NCBI GenBank assembly: GCA_003526465.1
Contig: DPWD01000247.1
Coordinates: forward strand, 1 to 8,994
Direction: 5' to 3'
Length of the DNA: 8,994 nucleotides
Source of the DNA: Hyphomonadaceae bacterium
Lineage (GTDB): Bacteria > Pseudomonadota > Alphaproteobacteria > Caulobacterales > Aquidulcibacteraceae
Part shown: positions 1 through 4,928 of the stretch, one piece after another
Layout: each line of letters begins with the position of its first letter
Position numbering within the stretch: position 1 is the stretch's first letter
Notes under the pieces: model-generated
The model's input: only the letters and a program-made list of their open reading frames with translations
What the model was told of the DNA's origin: nothing
The model's database searches: none
Program-made: the position numbers and the translations under genes

Positions 1-831
1 ATCGTGCCGCTGATCGCCGAGACTGGCGGCCTTAACGCCATGTTCTGCGACACCACCGCGCAGAAGGAGCAGGTGGTTGACGATGTGATCGCCTCGGCGT
101 TTCAATCGGCGGGGCAACGTTGCTCGTCGCTGCGCCTGTTATTTCTGCCGCACGACACAGCCGACGAAATCCTGGAGACGTCGCTCGGCGCCATGGATTG
201 TCTCGTCATCGGCGATCCCGCCGATCCGTTCACCGATATCGGCCCGATTATCGATGCAGAGGCGAAAGCAAATCTGGACGCACACATGGCGCGCATGCGC
301 AATGAAGCGAAGGTGCTAAAGCAGCTCGCAATAGAACCCTCTCCCCCCTTGCGGGGGAGAGGGCAGGGTGAGGGGGCGCGTGCAAACACGCAGGCGCCTG
401 ATGTGTCGGCGCGCCCCGGGGGGGCTGCACTGCCCTTCTCCGGCCCCGCCATCGTCGAACTGAACTCACTCTCCCAAATCGAGCGCGAAGTGTTCGGGCC
501 GATCCTGCATGTTGTACGCTACGATCCCGCCGATATCGCCAAAGTCGGCGCGGAGCTTGCCGCCAAGGGCTACGGGCTCACGCTTGGGGTGCACTCGCGG
601 CTGGAGAGCTTCGCCGAGGCCGTGCGTGCGGCGGTTCCAGCCGGCAATGTTTACGTGAACCGCACCATCGTCGGCGCGGTGGTCGGCGTGCAGCCGTTCG
701 GCGGTTCGGGCCTTTCCGGCACCGGCCCCAAGGCCGGCGGGCCGTTTTATCTGCCGCGTTTCGCCGAGGAACGCGCGATTTCAGTCAACATCGCCGCCCA
801 AGGCGGCGATCCGCATTTGCTGAATTTGTGA
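1..831 (+). CDS. putA: PutA, C-terminal part: L-glutamate gamma-semialdehyde dehydrogenase domain (5' end outside window)
   Basis: This is the end of the bifunctional proline catabolism enzyme. The visible domain oxidises glutamate semialdehyde (from P5C) to glutamate with NAD+, in the cytoplasm or at the membrane face. The frame is open from base 1, so the gene starts upstream. Visible aldehyde dehydrogenase motifs, counted from base 1, are AETGG (residues 7-11, with the general-base Glu), AGQRCSS with the nucleophile Cys41, EVFGP (163-167, the Glu that binds NAD ribose) and QPFGGSGLSGTGPKAGG (from 231). The ending, with its GGDPHLLNL, matches the conserved PutA tail. The oddity is residues about 111-146: a Pro/Gly/Arg-rich stretch encoded by a palindromic repeat sits where PutA proteins normally have a short loop before the 'APxIVEL' strand. 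The frame stays open and catalytic residues are intact, so the enzyme is probably functional. Identification as PutA rather than a stand-alone dehydrogenase rests on the tail. Confidence 0.93.
   Translation: MVPLIAETGGLNAMFCDTTAQKEQVVDDVIASAFQSAGQRCSSLRLLFLPHDTADEILETSLGAMDCLVIGDPADPFTDIGPIIDAEAKANLDAHMARMRNEAKVLKQLAIEPSPPLRGRGQGEGARANTQAPDVSARPGGAALPFSGPAIVELNSLSQIEREVFGPILHVVRYDPADIAKVGAELAAKGYGLTLGVHSRLESFAEAVRAAVPAGNVYVNRTIVGAVVGVQPFGGSGLSGTGPKAGGPFYLPRFAEERAISVNIAAQGGDPHLLNL
337..421. repeat. Palindromic GC-rich repeat element inserted in frame within putA
   Basis: Bases 337-347 (CCCTCTCCCCC) and 353-363 (GGGGGAGAGGG) form a perfect 11-bp inverted repeat with a 5-base loop. The 27-base core is a whole number of codons and encodes PSPPLRGRG. 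It is followed by CAGGGTGAGGGGG and a run of further palindromes: GCGTG/CACGC (378-391), CAGGCGCCTG (391-400), GGCGCGCC (408-415) and CCCCGGGG (414-421). The core resembles a dispersed, usually intergenic palindromic repeat of many proteobacterial genomes, whose translation reads like 'SPLPLRERGQGEG'. Here it lies inside a conserved enzyme without breaking the frame, much as Rickettsia palindromic elements do. The palindrome is seen directly; family membership is recalled, and the outer borders are approximate. Confidence 0.8.
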
Positions 832-834
832 TTG

Positions 835-862
835 AGGCAATTGGCGGCAGGCAATAGGCAAT
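835..862 (+). repeat. Short heptamer tandem repeat between putA and the membrane protein gene
   Basis: Four consecutive 7-base units read AGGCAAT, TGGCGGC, AGGCAAT, AGGCAAT. Three are identical and the second is degenerate. The array fills almost the whole 36-bp gap between the putA stop and the next start codon. The last AGG (856-858) lies 9 bases before the ATG at 868 and may serve as a weak Shine-Dalgarno sequence. Such short 'AGGCAAT' arrays look like slippage-prone intergenic repeats. Confidence 0.6.
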
Positions 863-867
863 AGCCG

Positions 868-1359
868 ATGTCCCACGATAACGTCACCCCGTTCCGCCGC
901 CCGCCGCCGAAGCGCGCGCCCGCGCCACAGCAGGAAGGGTGGGGCTTTAAGACCCACCGCGGCAAAGCGGTGTTGGCGCATTTTCTCACCATCGCGGCGT
1001 TCGTGCTCAGCCTTCTGTTTCCAGCGCCGCCCATGTCGTTCGTAGCGCTCGCCGTGGCGGTGGCCGGGTTCTTGTTCGTCTATTCCAATCGCGGCGCGGC
1101 GATGCCATGGGCCAACACGCATCATGAGCATGCGCTGCGCACGCTGGTGATCGGCTATTCCATACTGACGCTGCTGAGCTTGCTGGGCATGCTGGTGAAC
1201 ACGCCTTTGAGCCTAGAGCAAGTGCGCAACGGCGTCGCTCAATTCGCGTTCTGGGTCGGCCTGGCGACGATGCTTTGGGCGCTGCTGCGCGCGCTGATAG
1301 CGCTGGTGTTGGCGGTGCTGCGCAGGCCGGTGTGGAATCCGCGGGGCTGGCTGGTGTGA
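868..1359 (+). CDS. Small four-helix integral membrane protein of unknown function
   Basis: This 163-residue protein has a polar, Pro/Arg/Lys-rich N-terminus (residues 1-33), then probable membrane helices at about 34-52, 56-73, 90-110 and 125-152, and a short basic tail. Between helices two and three is the polar motif NTHHEHALRT (83-92). Its position and His-rich character resemble the 'THYRFQIRTF' segment of DUF4870/Tic20-like four-helix proteins, so a distant relation to that group is possible but unproven. The start ATG follows putA by 36 bp in the same direction, so co-transcription with putA is plausible. A hairpin lies 3 bases after the stop. I cannot assign a function. The N-terminal VTPFRRPP pattern is one I associate from memory with alphaproteobacterial homologues. 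Confidence 0.82.
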   Translation: MSHDNVTPFRRPPPKRAPAPQQEGWGFKTHRGKAVLAHFLTIAAFVLSLLFPAPPMSFVALAVAVAGFLFVYSNRGAAMPWANTHHEHALRTLVIGYSILTLLSLLGMLVNTPLSLEQVRNGVAQFAFWVGLATMLWALLRALIALVLAVLRRPVWNPRGWLV

Positions 1360-1361
1360 GT

Positions 1362-1389
1362 TTTCCTCCCCCGCAAGCCAGGGAGGAAA
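1362..1389. terminator. Bidirectional hairpin terminator between convergent genes
   Basis: TTTCCTCCC (1362-1370) pairs perfectly with GGGAGGAAA (1381-1389) across a 10-base loop. The stem fills the 30-bp gap between the TGA of the membrane protein gene (1357-1359) and the TGA of the minus-strand gene (1390-1392). T-rich and A-rich arm bases are available on either strand, though there is no long U tract, so termination may be only moderate. A second hairpin, TGCTCCA/TGGAGCA (1394-1400/1404-1410), lies in the last codons of the minus-strand gene. Bases 1366-1377 (CTCCCCCGCAAG) are identical to the complement of 348-359 in the putA repeat, which suggests a decayed copy of the same element. Confidence 0.6.
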
Positions 1390-1707
1390 TCATTGCTCCA
1401 CGATGGAGCACCCGAACCCGTCCTCGAATGCCGCCTCCGCCGCCACCAGTCCGAACAGCACGCTGGCGCGGGTGCGCGCGCCTGCTTGCGTCACCTTGAT
1501 TTGCCGGCGCGCGTCCTCGGGAAAATCGCCGAGGCACGCCTCAAGCGGACGCCCGCTCACGTGTACGCACGAGCAGGTCTGTTTGGCGGCGTAGCCGGTG
1601 GCGATCTGGGCGTAGGCGAGATCGTCAGCGAACGACCAGGCGAGCAAGCCGGCTCCGAGCGCGAGCGCGCCCGACACTGCGATCCAGATCCCGCGTTTGC
1701 GCCCCAC
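1390..1707 (-). CDS. Small membrane-anchored or exported four-cysteine protein
   Basis: The 105-residue product starts with Arg/Lys and a hydrophobic stretch (residues about 7-25) that is a signal anchor or signal peptide. The rest should lie in the periplasm. It has four cysteines: C45 and C47 in GYAAKQTCSC, C58 in RPLEAC, and C100 in DGFGC near the end. That pattern suggests one or two disulfides. The start is GTG, chosen because GGGGAGG lies 5 bases upstream on this strand. From memory, small proteins with a 'GYxAKQxCSCxxVxGR...GFGC' pattern occur next to or fused to serine hydrolases in sphingomonads and relatives. Here the hydrolase gene is the divergent neighbour, 51 bp away, which fits that association. 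Function is unknown. Confidence 0.75.
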   Translation of the reverse strand: MGRKRGIWIAVSGALALGAGLLAWSFADDLAYAQIATGYAAKQTCSCVHVSGRPLEACLGDFPEDARRQIKVTQAGARTRASVLFGLVAAEAAFEDGFGCSIVEQ

Positions 1708-1758
1708 GCCCGCCTCCCCGTATAGTGGGCGACAATAGCGGGACTAGGGGCGGGCGTC
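1708..1758. promoter_or_regulatory. Divergent promoter region between the cysteine protein and the serine hydrolase
   Basis: The 51-bp gap between two divergent starts must hold at least part of both promoters. On the plus strand TATAGT (1721-1726) is one mismatch from a -10 consensus, with a weak TTGCGC (1697-1702) 18 bases upstream, inside the minus-strand gene. No good minus-strand -35/-10 pair is visible. Transcription in both directions through so short a gap would probably be mutually dependent or shared. The motif assignment is tentative. Confidence 0.35.
1713..1719 (-). promoter_or_regulatory. Shine-Dalgarno site that fixes the GTG start of the cysteine protein
   Basis: On the minus strand this reads GGGGAGG, a strong anti-16S match ending 5 bases before the GTG at 1707-1705. 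No ATG start precedes the hydrophobic N-terminal segment, so this site decides the start. Confidence 0.65.
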
Positions 1759-2943
1759 ATGCTGCGGAACGCGATTTTCGCTGCACTCTTTTTGTTCGTG
1801 AGCGCGAGTTTGGCGCCAGCGCAGCCGCTTGCTCCATTACCGGCCCAGCCCGCCGGCGCGCCCTGGCCGATCCCAGATTGGGCGAGCGCCCCGCTGCCGG
1901 CCGATGTCGACCGCGCCGCTTTCGATCTGGCGGTTACCGAAGCTTTCGCCAGCCGCGATACGCCCTTGGGCGAAACCCGCGCGGTATTGATCGTGCAGGG
2001 CGGGCGCATCGTGTTCGAGCGCTACGGCGAAGGCTACACCAGCGCGACGCGGCACAATTCGTGGTCCGTGGGAAAATCGATCACACACGCGCTGGTTGGC
2101 GCGGCGGTGTTGCGGGGCCGCGTCGCCATCGATGCGCCGATGGGGAGCCCGCATTGGCGGGCGGGGGACCGGCGCGCCTCCATCACCTGGCGGCAATGGC
2201 TGCAAATGGTCGATGGCAGCGACTATCTCGAAACCGCGGAGAATGTCGCGTTCAGCGGCAATGCCAATATGCTGTTCGGCCCCGGCCGCAACGACGTGGC
2301 GCGCTGGGCTGCGGCGCGTCCGCTGATCCACGATCCCGGCGCTCGCTGGAATTATTCTTCCGCCGCCACGCTGCTGGTTTCCGACGCGCTCACCCGCGCT
2401 GTCGTTCCCAACCCCCGCAGCGCAAACGACCGCCGCGCGGCCATGCGCGCCTGGATGGAGCAATCGCTGTTCGCCCCCATCGGCATGCGCGCAGTGACGG
2501 AGTTCGATCCCCAGGGGACCTTCTACGGCTCCTCGCTCATCTACGCGACCGCGCGGGACTTCGCCCGCTTCGGCTACCTCTATCTGCGCGACGGGGTTTG
2601 GGATGGCGCACGCATCTTGCCGGAGCGCTGGGCCGATTTCGGCCGCACCCGCGGACCCGACGCAAATACCGATATCTATGGCGCCGGTTGGTGGCTGACC
2701 CCATCAAGCGGGCAGGGAAGGCCGCAACGCTCGCTGATCACCGATGCGTCGATGGCCGATGCTTTCTCCGCGCAGGGCTATGAAGGGCAAATCATTGTCG
2801 TTGTGCCGTCGAAGGATCTGGTGATGGTCCGGCTCGGCCTGTTCGGCGGCGGCGAAGAAGCATGGGACGCGCTCGGCGACTGGGCCACGCGCATGCTAGG
2901 CTCGTTCGGGCGCCGCTCAGCGAATCAGGGAGCAAGACCATGA
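1759..2943 (+). CDS. Secreted serine hydrolase, beta-lactamase fold (6-aminohexanoate-dimer hydrolase-like)
   Basis: The 394-residue protein begins with a signal peptide (residues 1-21, cleavage likely after APA), so it should act in the periplasm. The active-site Ser and Lys are in SVGK (S103, K106). The second motif is YSS (Y199), and the third region is the GYEGQ segment (about 340-344) followed by VVPSKDLVMVRLG. This layout matches the esterase/amidase branch of the PF00144 family, which includes NylB-like hydrolases, better than true class C beta-lactamases. The substrate cannot be told: esters, amides or cell-wall fragments are all possible. AGGGG (1746-1750) lies 8 bases before the ATG. 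Its stop overlaps the next gene by ATGA, so the two are probably translated together. A role in antibiotic resistance should not be assumed. Confidence 0.9.
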   Translation: MLRNAIFAALFLFVSASLAPAQPLAPLPAQPAGAPWPIPDWASAPLPADVDRAAFDLAVTEAFASRDTPLGETRAVLIVQGGRIVFERYGEGYTSATRHNSWSVGKSITHALVGAAVLRGRVAIDAPMGSPHWRAGDRRASITWRQWLQMVDGSDYLETAENVAFSGNANMLFGPGRNDVARWAAARPLIHDPGARWNYSSAATLLVSDALTRAVVPNPRSANDRRAAMRAWMEQSLFAPIGMRAVTEFDPQGTFYGSSLIYATARDFARFGYLYLRDGVWDGARILPERWADFGRTRGPDANTDIYGAGWWLTPSSGQGRPQRSLITDASMADAFSAQGYEGQIIVVVPSKDLVMVRLGLFGGGEEAWDALGDWATRMLGSFGRRSANQGARP

Positions 2944-3227
2944 CGGAAGTGGAAAGTCGCGACGTGAAGCTCGCGTGCGCGCACATGTTGCGCGAGGCCG
3001 GCTTCAAGCATCTGGCCGCCGAGCTAGAGTTCGGCTCGCTTTCCGGGCTTGCAGCAGACGAGCCGTTCTTTGTGTTGTGCGGCCGCGACCGGTTGGCGCC
3101 GACTGCGATCAAGGCCTGGATCGAGGCGGCGCGCATTTCCAACGTGCCTGATCATAAGCTCGAAAGCGCGCACCAGACCATCGAGGCGATCGTGGGCTGG
3201 CCGGGCGAGCGGCACTATCCAGACTAA
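2940..3227 (+). CDS. Unknown 95-residue cytoplasmic protein, coupled to the serine hydrolase
   Basis: The frame could begin at 2862, but I chose ATG 2940. It overlaps the hydrolase stop as ATGA and has AGGGAG (2927-2932) 7 bases upstream, and an earlier start would overlap the hydrolase by 82 bases. The product has no signal peptide or membrane segment and looks soluble and mixed alpha-helical, with a C-terminal IEAIVGWPGERHYPD. It contains two cysteines and no motif I recognise. Overlap with the hydrolase suggests a shared operon, but a cytoplasmic protein paired with a periplasmic enzyme gives no clear functional link. The stop TAA (3225-3227) directly abuts the stop of the convergent gene. 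Confidence 0.8.
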   Translation: MTEVESRDVKLACAHMLREAGFKHLAAELEFGSLSGLAADEPFFVLCGRDRLAPTAIKAWIEAARISNVPDHKLESAHQTIEAIVGWPGERHYPD

Positions 3228-3590
3228 TCAGCAATTGTCCTTGGTGACCGCGGCCTGAATGCGGTCGAGCGCGTTGTAGAGCTGCTCGCGCACGTCCGCG
3301 CCGTTGGCGCGCATGAGATGCAGCGCCATGCGCGCGAGCATGTCGCCGACCTTGGGCTCGTCATGGATGGCCGCAAGCGTCACCGTGGCCTGCACGCGCT
3401 GCACGAATTCTTCCGCGCCGGCTGGGCTTTGCGTTTCCAGCACGCGCATGCGCAATTGGAGCAGCGCTGTTCGCAGCGAGGGCGGCCGGCCAGCGACGTC
3501 GGCTTCCTTGCGCCGGTTGTTCAAGCGTATTTTGCCCCGGCCGCCACGGCGGTCGGGCCCAAAATAGCCCTTATAATCCACCCAATCCAT
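3228..3590 (-). CDS. Conserved alphaproteobacterial 'GYFGPDRR' protein, function unknown
   Basis: I start this gene at ATG 3590-3588, giving 120 residues that open MDWVDYKGYFGPDRR. The frame is open for 63 more codons upstream, but that extension is Arg/Cys-rich, overlaps the sulfotransferase start and looks non-coding. The protein has a basic region (PDRRGGRGKIRLNNRRKE, residues 12-29), then helical segments with PPSLRTALLQLRMRVLE and a Leu/Ala-rich C-terminal half. It has no signal peptide or membrane helix. I recall similar proteins with the same N-terminal signature in Caulobacterales and related alphaproteobacteria, all without known function. The basic N-terminus could bind nucleic acid or a protein partner, but nothing shows this. 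No clear Shine-Dalgarno sequence precedes the ATG. It is convergent with the 95-residue gene, with zero bases between the stop codons. Confidence 0.8.
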   Translation of the reverse strand: MDWVDYKGYFGPDRRGGRGKIRLNNRRKEADVAGRPPSLRTALLQLRMRVLETQSPAGAEEFVQRVQATVTLAAIHDEPKVGDMLARMALHLMRANGADVREQLYNALDRIQAAVTKDNC

Positions 3591-3772
3591 GGCGGCGCCG
3601 GTTGCTCGTGTCGCCCTAAGCGTTACGCCAGTTTGGTTTCCGAAACGTTCACGGATGGCTGCGCGCGGCGCAATCTGCCGCCGCGAACAGGCTAAAGCTC
3701 CTGGCCGGCGCGCTTGAAACCAGGCCAAATGTCTCCAACAACAGCGCCAGTCGCCGACAGGATTTGGGAGCA
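3591..3772. other. Divergent intergenic region ahead of the sulfotransferase cluster
   Basis: This 182-bp gap separates the minus-strand 120-residue gene from the first sulfotransferase and should contain promoters for both. It is less GC-rich in places than its surroundings. TTGAAA at 3714-3719 is a fair -35 candidate for the plus strand, but no matching -10 lies 16-18 bases downstream. AGGA at 3759-3762 is the likely ribosome binding site for ATG 3773. I see no repeat, terminator or small gene here. Confidence 0.4.
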
Positions 3773-4837
3773 ATGGCAAGCGATCAAGCGAGCGGCCCTG
3801 GTGTGGCCATCGGCGCCGCGAGGGCGAAGCGTTATGTGTTCGTGATCAGCTACGGGCGCACCGGCTCGACGCTGTTGATGGCTTTGCTCAGCAATCATCC
3901 CCGCGTGCTGGTGCGCGGCGAAAATCGGTCTCTGTTTCGCTATCTGCAGGGCGCCTATGATAGTTTGACGGCCTCTTACGACAAAGGCGGCGGCAAGGCG
4001 TCAAACTCCTTTTATGGTGCGCACCTGTTTCAGGATTCGTTCCTGACCCCATGGCTTCGCGCGGCAGCCGAGACGTTCCTTGCCGGCGACCGGGCGCCCG
4101 ATACGTTCGATGTACTCGGCTTCAAGGAGGTATTTTACCACGACCTCGACACCATTCGAATTGATCTCGACTTTATTCGCAGGCTTTTCCCCGGTTGCCT
4201 TCTGATTTTCAACACCCGCGACCCGGCCGACGTCGCCCAAAGCGACTTCAATGCCAAGTGGAGCCAGGAGCGATTCTCGCGACTGAACCAGAGTTATCGG
4301 GAACTCGCTTCGGAGTATGGCGGCCTGCTTGCCGACTATTCCGACATTGTAGAGTTCGGCCCCCAAACCCAGGCTGCGTTCGCGCGTTTGGAGATAATTC
4401 CGGATCCCGAAATTGTTGCCCGGACGCTGCGCGCGCAACAGGGCTACGCTCCGCTGGGCCCGCGCACGCGTGTTTCGCGCGTTCCCTATTTCGTCCGTGT
4501 CTTGCCGCGCGAGGATCTCAGCTTCCTCGATGTCTGCGAGGTCGGCGCCCGCGATGGGGTCGTCACCGTCCGTGGCGGCATACTCGCCGGCGCGGACATC
4601 GCCGAGGACGATTGGTCGGTGGCCCCCCAAGAGGGGAGCGTCGTGGGATACAAGGGCCGCATCGCTTCGGGGGATTATTCTTGGCGGCTCACCGACCCGC
4701 AATTCCAGGATTGTGGGTTTGAATTAACCCTTTCCGCGACGCTCGGCGAACTCAGCGTTGGCCTTTTTGGCCTGCCCCTGTTGAAAATCTCTCGCATTTC
4801 CGCGATGCCACGTGCGAGGTTTGACGTAGCTGGCTGA
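3773..4837 (+). CDS. PAPS-dependent sulfotransferase, first of a tandem pair
   Basis: The 354-residue protein should transfer sulfate from PAPS to a hydroxyl group, probably of a glycan. The 5'-phosphosulfate loop is SYGRTGSTLLM (residues 26-36), and the 3'-phosphate site is in FNTRDPADVAQSDFN, with R149 and S157 in the expected places. GFKE (116-119) and RGEN (48-51) are also typical of this bacterial branch. After the catalytic part (to about 245) comes a beta-rich C-terminal domain (about 250-345) that ordinary sulfotransferases lack. No signal peptide or membrane helix is present, so sulfation is cytoplasmic. ATG 3773 was preferred to TTG 3764 because AGGA sits 10 bases upstream and the N-terminus then matches the paralogue. 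It heads a cluster with a second sulfotransferase 91 bp downstream and a glycosyltransferase, suggesting synthesis of a sulfated surface glycan. The acceptor is unknown. Confidence 0.88.
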   Translation: MASDQASGPGVAIGAARAKRYVFVISYGRTGSTLLMALLSNHPRVLVRGENRSLFRYLQGAYDSLTASYDKGGGKASNSFYGAHLFQDSFLTPWLRAAAETFLAGDRAPDTFDVLGFKEVFYHDLDTIRIDLDFIRRLFPGCLLIFNTRDPADVAQSDFNAKWSQERFSRLNQSYRELASEYGGLLADYSDIVEFGPQTQAAFARLEIIPDPEIVARTLRAQQGYAPLGPRTRVSRVPYFVRVLPREDLSFLDVCEVGARDGVVTVRGGILAGADIAEDDWSVAPQEGSVVGYKGRIASGDYSWRLTDPQFQDCGFELTLSATLGELSVGLFGLPLLKISRISAMPRARFDVAG

Positions 4838-4928
4838 GCGCGCGGGCGGCCTGGTGGCGCGGCAGGCGTCATCGGGGGCGTTCGGGCGCGGGCGGCGACG
4901 CTCCCCCCATGAGGCAGGTGCGAACACT

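Noticed and set aside
331..440. putA as a pseudogene disrupted by the repeat
   Set aside because: The frame is continuous, no stop is introduced, and all downstream conserved motifs remain, so disruption is not supported.
102..452. Minus-strand open frames across the putA repeat
   Set aside because: The compositions are Arg/Pro/Ser-rich shadows of the plus-strand frame. The plus strand carries clear aldehyde dehydrogenase motifs.
2862..2939. Longer start for the 95-residue protein at 2862
   Set aside because: It would overlap the serine hydrolase by 82 bases in another frame. ATG 2940 has a good ribosome site and the usual ATGA coupling.
1759..2943. Calling the serine hydrolase an antibiotic-resistance beta-lactamase
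   Set aside because: The motif pattern (SVGK, YSS, GYEGQ) fits the esterase/amidase branch. There is no typical class C KTG signature.
3572..3577. Perfect TATAAT on the plus strand, about 200 bases upstream of the first sulfotransferase
   Set aside because: It lies in coding sequence of the minus-strand gene (codons for DYKGY), and no -35-like hexamer is 16-18 bases upstream.
3591..3779. N-terminal extension of the minus-strand 120-residue gene up to 3779
   Set aside because: The extra 63 residues are Arg/Cys/Trp-rich and unlike the rest. They overlap the sulfotransferase start, and the recognisable N-terminus MDWVDYKGYFGPDRR begins at 3590.
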